NCBI GenBank assembly: GCA_905215325.1
Contig: CAJMPP010000033.1
Coordinates: forward strand, 1 to 21,372
Direction of reading: 5' to 3'
Length of the DNA stretch: 21,372 nt
Source: an uncultured bacterium
GTDB lineage: Bacteria; Actinomycetota; Coriobacteriia; Coriobacteriales; Eggerthellaceae
Shown here: positions 8,044 through 15,219 of the stretch, piece after piece
Numbering within the stretch: position 1 is the first letter of the stretch
How the letters are laid out: the number at the start of each line of letters is the position of its first letter
Program-made: the position numbers and the translations under genes
The notes under the pieces: model-generated
Told to the model about the DNA's origin: nothing
The model's input: only the letters and a program-made list of their open reading frames with translations
Databases searched by the model: none

Positions 8044-8239
8044 CAGCGGGTCCAGACGCCTGTCTACGGCGTCGTCGCATGGCTGCGGCATCGCCCGTCC
8101 TGATGAGGGCCTTGCCGTGGGCACGTTGCGCCGACGTTGCGTCGCTCGCTGCTGCCGTACAGGTGTTTGCACTACCTGTTGCCTTGAATCTGAGCCCTTT
8201 GCGCGCTCAATCGCCAACCTCCTTCAATAAAGGAAGCAC
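8044..8239 (+). other. Intergenic spacer with one weak hairpin
   Basis: GACGCC (8055-8060) can pair with GGCGTC (8068-8073) just behind the YhcH stop, but no T-run follows, so it is at best a weak terminator. I see no other feature until the AAAGGAAG ribosome binding site before 8240. Confidence 0.3.
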
Positions 8240-9367
8240 ATGAACAAGCAAGATCGCAAATATCTCAAGCGCCTGCTCGAGACCCCTTCGCCCACAGGCT
8301 GCGAACAACGCATCGCCGCCATGGTTCGCGAGCGTATGGAGGGCGTAGCCGACCAGGTCACCACCGACGTCATGGGCTCGGTCCATGCTCGCCTTGCAGG
8401 CAAGGGGTCGGCGCCGTCGCTCATGCTGGCCGCCCATATGGACGAGATCGGCCTGATGGTGGTCAACGTCTCCGATGACGGGTTTTTGTCGGTGGCCGCC
8501 ATCGGCGGCGTCGATGCCGCCATTCTGCCGGGGCTTCGCGTGGATGTGCACGCCACCGGGGCTGAGCGCCCCTTGCGCGGCGTTGTCGGCCGCAAGCCCA
8601 TCCATCTCATTTCCGCCGGCGATCGCGACAAGGTCACGCCCCTGTCCGATCTGGTCATCGATCTGGGCCTTCCCGCCAAGAAGGTCAAGCGTCTGGTGAA
8701 GGTGGGCGACGTTATCACGTTCGGCGTGGGCTTCGAGCGCTTCGGGAAGAACATGGGCGTCTCGCGCGCTTTCGATGACAAGTGCGGCGTGTGGGTCATC
8801 ACGCGCGTACTCGAAGAGCTGGCTTCCGGTGGCGGTTGCGCGGGCGATGTCACCTGTGCTTGTACGGTGCAGGAGGAGATCGGCACCCGGGGCGCCATCA
8901 CCTCGGCGTTTGGCGTGCATCCCGATGTGGCGGTGGCCTTCGATGTCACGCACGCCACCGACTACCCGGGCATCAGCCACGCCAAGTTCGGCGATATCAA
9001 GTGCGGCGGCGGCCCGGTTATCGGCCGCGGTCCCAACGTCAACCCGCAGGTGTTCGAGCGCCTCGTGCAGGCCGCAAAGACGGCGGGCATCCCGTATCAG
9101 ATAGAGGCCCTGCCCGGCCATTCCGGCACCGATGCCTGGCCCATCCAGGTCAGCCGTGCGGGCATCCCCACAGGTTTGGTGTCGGTGCCGCTTCGCTATA
9201 TGCATACGCCCACCGAGGTCATCTGCTTGGACGACCTTGATGCGACCGTGGCCCTGTTCGTGCAGTTCGCGCGCGATCTGGAGTCCGGTGGTTCGTTCGT
9301 GCCCATGGCGGGTTGCGGCTCGGCGTCGCTCGATGCGTGTTCCGCGCGTACTGCGCAGGGGGAGTAA
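8240..9367 (+). CDS. M42 family metallopeptidase (glutamyl/deblocking aminopeptidase type)
   Basis: This 375-residue cytoplasmic co-catalytic two-metal aminopeptidase is of the M42 family, whose members form large tetrahedral particles. Metal and catalytic residues are in place: H66 and D68 (AHMDEIG), D179 or D180 (FDDKCG), the E212-E213 pair (VQEEIGTRGA), D235 (AFDVTHATD) and H322 (PLRYMHTPTEV). The start follows AAAGGAAG with proper spacing. The TAA stop is four bases before the smpB ATG and the smpB ribosome binding site lies within this gene's last codons, so the two are probably one transcript. Peptide trimming next to the tmRNA tagging machinery is a plausible functional link but is inference only. 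Confidence 0.93.
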   Translation: MNKQDRKYLKRLLETPSPTGCEQRIAAMVRERMEGVADQVTTDVMGSVHARLAGKGSAPSLMLAAHMDEIGLMVVNVSDDGFLSVAAIGGVDAAILPGLRVDVHATGAERPLRGVVGRKPIHLISAGDRDKVTPLSDLVIDLGLPAKKVKRLVKVGDVITFGVGFERFGKNMGVSRAFDDKCGVWVITRVLEELASGGGCAGDVTCACTVQEEIGTRGAITSAFGVHPDVAVAFDVTHATDYPGISHAKFGDIKCGGGPVIGRGPNVNPQVFERLVQAAKTAGIPYQIEALPGHSGTDAWPIQVSRAGIPTGLVSVPLRYMHTPTEVICLDDLDATVALFVQFARDLESGGSFVPMAGCGSASLDACSARTAQGE

Positions 9368-9371
9368 CGTC

Positions 9372-9836
9372 ATGAAAAAACAAGCACAAGATATCGCGCG
9401 CAACCGCAAGGCGCTGCACGATTACGAGGTTCTCGAAACATACGAGGCCGGCATCGCCCTTACCGGCACCGAGGTGCGCTCATTGCGCGATAATCATTGC
9501 CAGCTTACCGATTGCTTCGCGCTCATTCGCCACGGCGAGGTTTGGCTGCATGGCGTCCACATCCCCCCGTATGCCTTCGGCAACATCGCCAACCCCGACC
9601 CGGACCGCAAACGCAAGCTGCTGTTACACAAAAATCAGATCCGCAAACTGGAGCAGCAGACCAAGGAAAAGGGCATGGCGCTCGTGCCGTTGAAGATGTA
9701 CTTCAACAAAAGCTCGCTTGTGAAAGTCGAGCTGGCGGTGTGCCGCGGCAAGAAGAACTACGACAAGCGCGCCGCCATGGCCGAGCGCGATTCGAAGCGC
9801 GAGATCGAACGCGCGTTGAAGGAAAGGAGCCGTTGA
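9372..9836 (+). CDS. smpB: SsrA-binding protein SmpB
   Basis: SmpB (154 residues, standard length) binds tmRNA and carries it into stalled ribosomes for trans-translation. The family signatures NRKALHDYEVLETYEAGIALTGTEVRSLR, HIPPYAFGN, HDPDRKRKLLLH-like NPDPDRKRKLLLHKNQI, KGMALVPLKMYF and CRGKKNYDKR are all visible, and the lysine/arginine-rich C-terminal tail that occupies the mRNA channel is present. The ATG follows a GGGGGAG site overlapping the end of the M42 gene. Its TGA stop overlaps the ATG of the next gene by one base. Its RNA partner, ssrA, lies about 500 bp downstream. Confidence 0.98.
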   Translation: MKKQAQDIARNRKALHDYEVLETYEAGIALTGTEVRSLRDNHCQLTDCFALIRHGEVWLHGVHIPPYAFGNIANPDPDRKRKLLLHKNQIRKLEQQTKEKGMALVPLKMYFNKSSLVKVELAVCRGKKNYDKRAAMAERDSKREIERALKERSR

Positions 9837-10252
9837 TGAGCGATCAGGAAGCGCTGGAGGTCGAAGAGCGGATCTCGGAGCGTGTCGCCGAGGAAGCCCC
9901 TCAAGCTGACGAGGCGCCTGCCGCCGACGATGATCTCGAGGTCGTCGAACTCGAGCTTTCCGACGAGGATATCGTGCGCTACCTTGAAGACGAGCAGGGT
10001 AACCGTATCGGCTTCGTCATCATGGAAGACGGCGAGGAAGCCGAGTACCTTTATGTCGAGGGCGATGAGGGCGAGGATGCCGGCGGCGAAGTCGTTGACG
10101 ATGGCAGCCTGGGCATCACGCGCGATGGAGTGCAGCAGGCAACCGACGACATGAACGCTATCTTCAAGGACGGCGTGAAAATGGCTGCGGAATTCAAGGG
10201 CGCGTTCGACGACATCAAAAGCGCATTGGACTTCAGCTCGCTTTTGAAGTAA
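9836..10252 (+). CDS. Small very acidic protein of unknown function between smpB and ssrA
   Basis: I do not recognise this 138-residue protein. Its first half (about 1-90) is packed with aspartate and glutamate and likely partly disordered. A short region, IVRYLEDEQGNRIGFVIMEDGEEAEYLYVEG (about 46-76), looks like alternating beta strands. The C-terminal part (about 98-138), with VQQATDDMNAIFKDGVKMAAEFKGAFDDIKSALDF, looks amphipathic and helical. No signal peptide, membrane segment or cysteines are present. The ATG overlaps the smpB stop (TGATG), and AAGGAG inside the smpB end serves as ribosome binding site, so it is translationally coupled. Position and coupling suggest a role tied to trans-translation or tmRNA expression, but this is inference from context alone. 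Confidence 0.8.
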   Translation: MSDQEALEVEERISERVAEEAPQADEAPAADDDLEVVELELSDEDIVRYLEDEQGNRIGFVIMEDGEEAEYLYVEGDEGEDAGGEVVDDGSLGITRDGVQQATDDMNAIFKDGVKMAAEFKGAFDDIKSALDFSSLLK

Positions 10253-10267
10253 GATTGACTATCCGTT

Positions 10268-10283
10268 CGGCGGATTACCGCCG
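10268..10283 (+). other. GC hairpin after the acidic gene
   Basis: CGGCGG (10268-10273) pairs with CCGCCG (10278-10283) around an ATTA loop, 16 bases behind the stop codon. No T-run follows at once, so it may be a weak terminator or part of the ssrA leader region. Confidence 0.4.
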
Positions 10284-10289
10284 TGCACT

Positions 10290-10295
10290 TTGACA
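10290..10295 (+). promoter_or_regulatory. Possible -35 element of the ssrA promoter
   Basis: A perfect TTGACA lies 45 bases before the mature tmRNA 5' end. The -10 position at 17 bp is poor (CCGACT), so the promoter is uncertain; ssrA may also be read from upstream and processed. Confidence 0.35.
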
Positions 10296-10339
10296 AGGTG
10301 GACCGCAGCGTCCCGACTCGGCTGCAAAGCCGGCTTCTC

Positions 10340-10709
10340 GGGGGCGACTGGTTTCGACATGGTATGTTTGAACTGAGGAGCAGGTCGTGGTCTCCTCGCC
10401 ACGTTAAACAGGGGTACCGTCAAGTTAATTGGCAAGAACAACTCTCAGAGCGCTCCGGCGCTCGCCATGGCTGCCTAAACAGCACCTGGCACGTCAACTC
10501 CGGGTTGTCCCCGGCTCGGACGCGACGTCATTTTAGGGGACTGCATCGAAGCACGTGGACGGTATGGCTTCGATAAAGACCGAACCGACTAGGAACCTCG
10601 ACGTTTGCCCGTTGACCGACGGGTTCCGAATTCCGATAACGGGATAAGCTTGTAGAGCCTGAGGGATAATATAGTATGGACCGGAGTTCGATTCTCCGCG
10701 CCTCCACCA
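10340..10709 (+). ncRNA. ssrA: Transfer-messenger RNA (tmRNA), one-piece
   Basis: This tmRNA is about 370 nt. The 5' end GGGGGCG (10340-10346) pairs with CGCCTCC (10699-10705), followed by discriminator A and an encoded CCA (10707-10709), making the alanyl-tRNA-like acceptor stem. GACTGGTTTCGAC near the 5' end and GGAGTTCGATTCTCC near the 3' end are the typical D-like and T-arm sequences. Internally an mRNA-like frame ends at TAA. With SmpB it rescues ribosomes stalled on broken mRNAs and tags the nascent protein for proteolysis. The gene is continuous, not the two-piece permuted form. A strong terminator follows. Confidence 0.97.
10431..10478 (+). other. tmRNA proteolysis-tag reading frame
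   Basis: Starting at GGC, the frame encodes GKNNSQSAPALAMAA followed by TAA. The ending ALAMAA has the small hydrophobic C-terminus recognised by ClpXP-type proteases. The other frames through this part give no short sensible tag. The exact resume codon is inferred, as the first residue is not proven by sequence alone. Confidence 0.8.
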
Positions 10710-10718
10710 GCGTTTCTT

Positions 10719-10759
10719 AGACCGCCTGTTCTGTTTTCGCAGTTCAGGCGGTCTTTTTT
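10719..10759 (+). terminator. Intrinsic terminator of ssrA
   Basis: AGACCGCCTG (10719-10728) pairs with CAGGCGGTCT (10745-10754), the stem continues with one internal mismatch loop, and TTTTTT follows. Very strong candidate. Confidence 0.92.
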
Positions 10760-10797
10760 GGCTCGAATTAATAATCATCATATGTGGCGTAACAAGG

Positions 10798-10830
10798 GTA
10801 AATCGCTGTAAATCCCTGTAAATCCCTGTA
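10798..10830 (+). repeat. Three tandem 10-bp repeats behind ssrA
   Basis: GTAAATCGCT, GTAAATCCCT and GTAAATCCCT follow each other directly, then GTA begins a fourth unit. They lie in the non-coding interval 10760-11172, about 40 bp behind the ssrA terminator. The 10-bp period is close to one helical turn, which suggests protein binding sites. Confidence 0.7.
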
Positions 10831-10843
10831 TCTGACGAGTGCG

Positions 10844-10910
10844 TTAACGGATGATTAACGGATAAAACCGCAGGGAAAAGCGGCCCTCCTGCCATCCGTT
10901 AACGGATGGC
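10844..10910. repeat. TTAACGGAT repeats and a 20-bp perfect palindrome
   Basis: TTAACGGAT occurs at 10844, 10855 and 10899. Their spacings are 11 and 44 bp, multiples of 11. The last copy is half of a perfect palindrome, GCCATCCGTTAACGGATGGC (10891-10910). They may be operator sites, or remnants of a phage attachment region, since ssrA 3' ends are common integration targets. I see no gene in 10760-11172. Confidence 0.65.
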
Positions 10911-11130
10911 GGCTAGATGCGCACGACCGACGACATGCCGATATGGCACACGATAATCCTGTAAAATCGCGGTTTGCCGTATCGTCTCCTTTGCTGCGTT
11001 CAAAACCGGGCCAGCATTTTCGCACATGGATGAAGTTCGTGTTCCTTCACCAGTGCGCTAATCGGCAGCCTGATGGCCATAATTATCGTATCGAAAATAT
11101 CCACAAGGTATCGCTCCTTGGGCATTACGT

Positions 11131-11139
11131 TGCTACAAT
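11131..11139 (+). promoter_or_regulatory. Extended -10 of the L,D-transpeptidase gene
   Basis: TGC-TACAAT lies 33 bases before the ATG at 11173, matching an extended -10 promoter with a short leader. Confidence 0.4.
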
Positions 11140-11172
11140 AAACCTATCTGCACCCTATTCAGCGAGAGCATC

Positions 11173-12807
11173 ATGAGCAACGATCAAAATGATAAAGTTT
11201 CGCGCGGGCGCCACGTCGCTCCAAACGATATACCTTCCATCAACTTCGACAACGATAACCAGCCCGGTGGTTTCATCCCGCAGCAGGTGCATGGCCAGCA
11301 AAACAGGCAGGCCTACCAGCAGTTTGCGCAAACCGGCCATCAGGGGTACGCGCCTTCCGGCATGCAAATCCCCTCTACGGGTGTTTCCCGCCCTAAGAAG
11401 CGCGTCGGGAAGGTGCTCGGAATCGTCGCGGCCTGTTTGGTGGCTGTCCTTGCAATCGCATATTGCGGCGTGGCGCTGTATTTCGGCAGTCACTTCATGC
11501 CCAACACCAAAATCGGCAATTTAGACGCATCGCTTATGTCAACGGCGGATGCTGAAAAGGCGCTTGCCGATGAGGTGAACTCCTATAAGCTCACCATTAC
11601 CGGCAACGGTTTCAACCTTACGGTCTCGGCTAAGGACGCAGGTGTCGATTTCGACGCCGCCGAAGCGGTTAAGGAAGCGTACTCTGCGTACAACGAATGG
11701 CTGTGGCCCCTCGAGCTCACGCGCAGCCATGATGCAACCGGCGCTATGATCAGCTCGTACAATGCTTCCGGCCTTGAGCAAACCGTGTCCGCAGCTGTTG
11801 CCGCTTTCAATGAATCCGCTACGCAGCCTCTCAATGCTACGGTTGCCTATGATTCTAAATCCGGTTCTTTCACCGTTTGCAAGGAAGTCGCCGGCACTGC
11901 CCTTGATGCATCTAAGGTCATGGCTGCCGCCGATGCTGCGCTTGCCGAGCTCGATCCCAAAGTCGTGCTTTCGTCCGAGCAGCTGTTGCAGCCTACGGTG
12001 TTTTCCACTGACCCTCGTCTGAAAACCGCTGCCGAGCAGGCCAATACCATGATCGGCGCCGATATCGTGCTGACCATGGGCAAGTCAACTGCTGCGGAAG
12101 TCGATGCCGACCTCATCTCGCAATGGGTCACCGTCGACGAAAACGTGCAGGCCGTCCTTGATGAGGAGGCCATGCGAGCGTGGGTCGACAAGCTCGCCGG
12201 CGAATGCGATACCGTTGGCACCACGCGCACCTATACGCGCGCCGATGGCAAGACCATCACGGTTTCCGGCGGCGTGTACGGCTGGTCCATCGACTACGAT
12301 GCGCTTATGGACTTGGTGGTCAACGGCGTCAAGGAAGGCCTTGTTGAGACCGTCGAGATTCCCAACGCCACTAGCGGCGATGCATATAACGGCGTCGGTG
12401 GTCGCGACTGGGGCAACCGCTATATCGACATCGACTTGGCTGAGCAGCATGTCTATTTCTACGACGATTCCGGTGCGCTGGTCTGGGAGTCCGACTGCAT
12501 CTCCGGCACTCCCGATGGCACGCATGACACCAGCGTCGGCGTGTTCTGGATGAATGCTATGCAAAGCCCCGGCAAGCTTACCGGCTACGAGAACGGCCAG
12601 AAGATCTACGAATCAACCGTTCAGTACTGGATGCCCTTCGATGGCAACGCAATCGGCTTGCACGATGCTGATTGGCAGCCCGATTTCGGTGGAACCATGT
12701 ACAAAGACGGTTACGGCAGCCATGGTTGCGTAAACCTGCCTCCAGCTAAGGCTAAGGAACTGTACTCGCTTATCCACTCCGGTGATTGTGTGGTCAGCCA
12801 CTGGTGA
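11173..12807 (+). CDS. Membrane-anchored L,D-transpeptidase (YkuD domain)
   Basis: This 544-residue cell wall enzyme forms 3-3 crosslinks or attaches molecules to peptidoglycan outside the cell. A glutamine/asparagine-rich cytoplasmic N-terminus (1-75) precedes a basic stretch (RPKKR) and one membrane helix (about 81-104). The extracellular part (about 110-400) resembles the putative peptidoglycan-binding repeats found before YkuD domains in Firmicutes and Actinobacteria. The YkuD domain (about 415-544) has H497 (GLHDAD) and the SHGCVNL motif with catalytic C519 and H517. The active site is complete. A weak GCGAG precedes the ATG. It stands alone between ssrA and a convergent YbaK gene. Confidence 0.92.
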   Translation: MSNDQNDKVSRGRHVAPNDIPSINFDNDNQPGGFIPQQVHGQQNRQAYQQFAQTGHQGYAPSGMQIPSTGVSRPKKRVGKVLGIVAACLVAVLAIAYCGVALYFGSHFMPNTKIGNLDASLMSTADAEKALADEVNSYKLTITGNGFNLTVSAKDAGVDFDAAEAVKEAYSAYNEWLWPLELTRSHDATGAMISSYNASGLEQTVSAAVAAFNESATQPLNATVAYDSKSGSFTVCKEVAGTALDASKVMAAADAALAELDPKVVLSSEQLLQPTVFSTDPRLKTAAEQANTMIGADIVLTMGKSTAAEVDADLISQWVTVDENVQAVLDEEAMRAWVDKLAGECDTVGTTRTYTRADGKTITVSGGVYGWSIDYDALMDLVVNGVKEGLVETVEIPNATSGDAYNGVGGRDWGNRYIDIDLAEQHVYFYDDSGALVWESDCISGTPDGTHDTSVGVFWMNAMQSPGKLTGYENGQKIYESTVQYWMPFDGNAIGLHDADWQPDFGGTMYKDGYGSHGCVNLPPAKAKELYSLIHSGDCVVSHW

Positions 12808-12830
12808 TAGCTGTTCGATGGTGAATGCTC

Positions 12831-12863
12831 AGACGCCCTGCAAGCGATGCTTGCAGGGCGTCT
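12831..12863. terminator. Bidirectional hairpin between L,D-transpeptidase and YbaK genes
   Basis: A 15-bp perfect stem, AGACGCCCTGCAAGC (12831-12845) with GCTTGCAGGGCGTCT (12849-12863), has only GAT as loop. No T-run follows on either strand, but its strength and position between convergent genes support a termination role. Confidence 0.6.
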
Positions 12864-12888
12864 GCTGTTCGCGGTGGTTCGTGTCTTG

Positions 12889-13374
12889 TTAAACCACGGT
12901 CAAATCAACGCATTCCACGGGCACTACGCGTTGTAATTCGCTCAGCGGCGTTTGAATCTGGCATCCAATGCGGCCGCCCGAGAACATGATCCGGTCGTAC
13001 AGCTCGGCCGTTTCGTCGATGAAGGTGGGGAAGGGCTTCTTCATTCCTACAGGGCTGCAGCCTCCATGGATATATCCGGTCAGACCCAAAAGGTCGCGAG
13101 ATTTCACCATCGCGATGGATTTCTCTCCGGCAGCACGAGCCGCCTTCTTCAAATCCAGCTCGCAGGCAACGGGGATCATGAACACGAAATGCTGCCCTGA
13201 TTTTCCCTGAGTGACCAACGTTTTAAATACGCAATCTGGATCTTGTTCCAAAAGCGCCGCTACCTCGACTCCGGATAACGCTTCGGGGCTTTCGAAGAAG
13301 CGCGTGTCGAAATCGGCGTGCGCCGCCTCCATTTCACGTATGGCATTGGTTTTACGGTCTTTTTCCTTCGACAT
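12889..13374 (-). CDS. ybaK: Cys-tRNA(Pro)/Cys-tRNA(Cys) deacylase, YbaK/EbsC family
   Basis: This 161-residue trans-editing enzyme removes cysteine wrongly loaded on tRNA-Pro. The family pattern is clear: CVFKTLVTQ with the conserved lysine K51, then KSIAMVKSRDLLGLTGYIHGGCSPVG with the GGxSPxG loop (104-110), and IMFSGGRIGCQIQ near the end. The length fits the family (about 155-165). The ATG follows GGGAGC at about 13382-13388; the frame is open further upstream but overlaps the divergent murI gene and is not family-like. A tRNA-Pro gene lies 1.6 kb away, a pleasing but probably chance link. Confidence 0.92.
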   Translation of the reverse strand: MSKEKDRKTNAIREMEAAHADFDTRFFESPEALSGVEVAALLEQDPDCVFKTLVTQGKSGQHFVFMIPVACELDLKKAARAAGEKSIAMVKSRDLLGLTGYIHGGCSPVGMKKPFPTFIDETAELYDRIMFSGGRIGCQIQTPLSELQRVVPVECVDLTVV

Positions 13375-13469
13375 GATCAGCTGCTCCCTTTTCTGGAACT
13401 TTTTGCTTGTCTGCAGGTTAGCAGATACTATGGCACCCGCCGCGCATTTCAGAAAGCGCCCGCAAGCAT

Positions 13470-13479
13470 GCGCTATACT
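13470..13479 (+). promoter_or_regulatory. -10 promoter of murI, placed for a leaderless transcript
   Basis: GCGC-TATACT ends at 13479 and the ATG begins at 13487, so RNA would start at or beside the start codon. No Shine-Dalgarno is present. The shape copies that before the DUF523 gene at 6930. Confidence 0.45.
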
Positions 13480-13486
13480 GAGCGGC

Positions 13487-14356
13487 ATGGATATCATGCA
13501 AACATTCGATAACGCGCCCATCGGCGTGTTCGATTCAGGGTTCGGCGGGCTTACCGTAGCGCGCGAGATCGCCAAGGCGCTGCCGGAGGAGTCCATCATC
13601 TACGTAGGTGATTCCGCGCGTTGCCCCTATGGTCCGCGCACACTTTCCGAGGTGGATGGATTCGTCCAACAAATCGGCTCATGGCTGGTCCAGCGTGGGG
13701 TTAAGCTCATCGTTATCGCGTGCAACACCGCTACTGCAGCGGGTTTGGCTCATGCCCAGCAAACGTTCCCCGTTCCCGTCATCGGGGTTGTGGAACCTGG
13801 TGCACGCGCTGCTGCGCACGCAACGCGCAATAAGCGCGTCGGGGTCATCGCGACGAAGGCGACGGTTGAGTCCGATGCCTATACCAAGGCAATCCGCCAT
13901 CTCGATGCGGGAATCACCGTGTTTTCCACGGCCACGCCGCGATTCGTCGAGATAGCCGAGCAGGGCATCCGCATGGCGGAGGGTCCTATCGAGAACTACA
14001 CTTCGCTTGCATCGAAGGTCTATATCCGACCACCGTTCCAGGCTATCGCAAAAGAGTATCTGGAGCCGTTGCGGCGCTGCCAAATCGATACGCTCGTCCT
14101 TGGTTGCACGCATTTTCCACTGCTCAAGGCGTTGATCGGCGGCGTGGTGGGTCACGAGGTCACGCTCATCTCATCTGCGAAGGAAGCGGCCCGCGATGTC
14201 ACCGAGATCCTTGATCGTCACCACCAACGCGCCCAGGCGGGGCACAAAGCCGAGTACGAGTTCAACACCACCGGTGATGATGTTGCGGAGTTCCAAAGCT
14301 TCGGCAGCCGCGCTTTCTGCATGCCTATCACCAGCGTGTCCCATATAGAATTCTAA
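13487..14356 (+). CDS. murI: Glutamate racemase
   Basis: Glutamate racemase (289 residues) makes D-glutamate for peptidoglycan stem peptides. IGVFDSGFGGLTV with D16-S17, GDSARCPYG, the first catalytic cysteine C79 (ACNTAT), PVIGVVEPG and the second catalytic cysteine C207 with H209 (GCTHFPLL) are all present. The ATG at 13487 fits a leaderless start; an ATG at 13496 would give 286 residues and also lacks a ribosome binding site. It is followed after 30 bp by rdgB, probably co-transcribed, and is divergent from ybaK across 112 bp. Confidence 0.95.
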   Translation: MDIMQTFDNAPIGVFDSGFGGLTVAREIAKALPEESIIYVGDSARCPYGPRTLSEVDGFVQQIGSWLVQRGVKLIVIACNTATAAGLAHAQQTFPVPVIGVVEPGARAAAHATRNKRVGVIATKATVESDAYTKAIRHLDAGITVFSTATPRFVEIAEQGIRMAEGPIENYTSLASKVYIRPPFQAIAKEYLEPLRRCQIDTLVLGCTHFPLLKALIGGVVGHEVTLISSAKEAARDVTEILDRHHQRAQAGHKAEYEFNTTGDDVAEFQSFGSRAFCMPITSVSHIEF

Positions 14357-14386
14357 GAACAACGTTTGGCCCCGAAAGGAACCGTC

Positions 14387-14989
14387 ATGAAAACCGTTCT
14401 CATCGCCAGCAATAATGCTCACAAGGCCGTCGAGATCGCCGAAGCACTTGATTTCCCTGGTTGGGAGTTCAAAACCCTCAAGCAGGCTGGCGTTCACTCC
14501 GACCCCGTCGAGGATGCCGATACGTTCCTGGGCAATGCTCGCATCAAAGCTCAAGCTGCCCAGCAGGCTAGCGGCGGTATGGCGGTGCTAGCAGATGATT
14601 CCGGTCTGGAAGTCGATGCGCTTGATGGCGCTCCTGGCGTGCATTCCGCGCGATATGCCGGCGAACCCTGTGATGACGCTGCCAACAACGCGAAGCTGCT
14701 CGATGCGCTTGCGGACGTAGAGGATGAGCGGCGCAGCGCCCGATTCGTATGTCATCTGGTCTACCTTGATGAGCAGGGTAGGGAGCACGATGCCCGCGGA
14801 ACGGTCGAGGGCCGTATAGCCCACGAGCCGCAAGGAGGTAACGGATTCGGCTACGACCCGTTGTTCCTGCCTGAGGTGTTTGATTTCGAGCGTTCACTTG
14901 GTCAGGCGCTTCCCGAAGAGAAGAACTCGATTTCCCATCGAGGTAATGCTCTTCGTGAACTTCGTGCGAAATTGTCTGAAATCGAATAG
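14387..14989 (+). CDS. rdgB: XTP/dITP diphosphatase (RdgB/HAM1 family)
   Basis: This 200-residue house-cleaning enzyme hydrolyses dITP, XTP and ITP to monophosphates, keeping them out of DNA and RNA. Visible blocks are IASNNAHKAVEI (7-18), EDADTFLGNARIKA (42-55), the catalytic LADDSGLEVDALDGAPGVHSARYAG (68-92), GNGFGYDPLF (151-160) and SHRGNALREL (183-192). The start follows GAAAGGA at 14374-14380; an upstream in-frame TTG at 14366 lacks one. The murI-rdgB order is common in bacteria and fits one operon. Confidence 0.96.
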   Translation: MKTVLIASNNAHKAVEIAEALDFPGWEFKTLKQAGVHSDPVEDADTFLGNARIKAQAAQQASGGMAVLADDSGLEVDALDGAPGVHSARYAGEPCDDAANNAKLLDALADVEDERRSARFVCHLVYLDEQGREHDARGTVEGRIAHEPQGGNGFGYDPLFLPEVFDFERSLGQALPEEKNSISHRGNALRELRAKLSEIE

Positions 14990-14995
14990 AAAGTC

Positions 14996-15004
14996 TGGTA
15001 TAAT
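14996..15004 (+). promoter_or_regulatory. Promoter -10 of the tRNA-Pro/tRNA-Gly unit
   Basis: TGG-TATAAT, a perfect extended -10, lies just behind rdgB and 19 bases before tRNA-Pro. Confidence 0.55.
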
Positions 15005-15023
15005 AACTGAGCTGTTTGGATGT

Positions 15024-15100
15024 CGGGACGTGGCGCAGCCTGGTAGCGCGCCTGCTTTGGGAGCAGGATGTCGCAGGTTCGAATCCTGTCGTCCCGACCA
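15024..15100 (+). tRNA. tRNA-Pro (anticodon TGG)
   Basis: Acceptor CGGGACG pairs with CGTCCCG, discriminator A and encoded CCA. The anticodon arm CCTGC-TTTGGGA-GCAGG carries TGG, and the T arm GCAGG-TTCGAAT-CCTGT is normal. Confidence 0.96.
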
Positions 15101-15103
15101 GTC

Positions 15104-15177
15104 GCGGGTGTGGTTCAATGGTAGAACTGAAGCCTTCCAAGCTTCTAACGCGGGTTCGATTCCCGTCACCCGCTCCA
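15104..15177 (+). tRNA. tRNA-Gly (anticodon TCC)
   Basis: Acceptor GCGGGTG pairs with CACCCGC, then discriminator T and encoded CCA. The anticodon arm GAAGC-CTTCCAA-GCTTC carries TCC. It is three bases behind tRNA-Pro, so the two are one transcript. Confidence 0.96.
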
Positions 15178-15189
15178 CTAAAACCCCAG

Positions 15190-15219
15190 GCCAGAGCCTT
15201 ATCGGCTCTGGCTTTTTTT
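15190..15219 (+). terminator. Intrinsic terminator of the tRNA-Pro/Gly unit
   Basis: GCCAGAGCC (15190-15198) pairs with GGCTCTGGC (15204-15212) around TTATC, followed by seven T. Confidence 0.93.

Noticed and set aside
8207..9409. 400-residue minus-strand open frame across the M42 gene
   Set aside because: Shadow frame; the plus strand has complete M42 metal-site motifs.
10798..10830. Tandem repeats as a CRISPR array
   Set aside because: Units are 10 bp with no spacers, and no cas genes are near.
10533..10895. 120-residue minus-strand frame over the tmRNA 3' end
   Set aside because: It is antisense to ssrA and contains the peptide WWRRGESNSGP, a familiar false translation of tRNA-like 3' ends.
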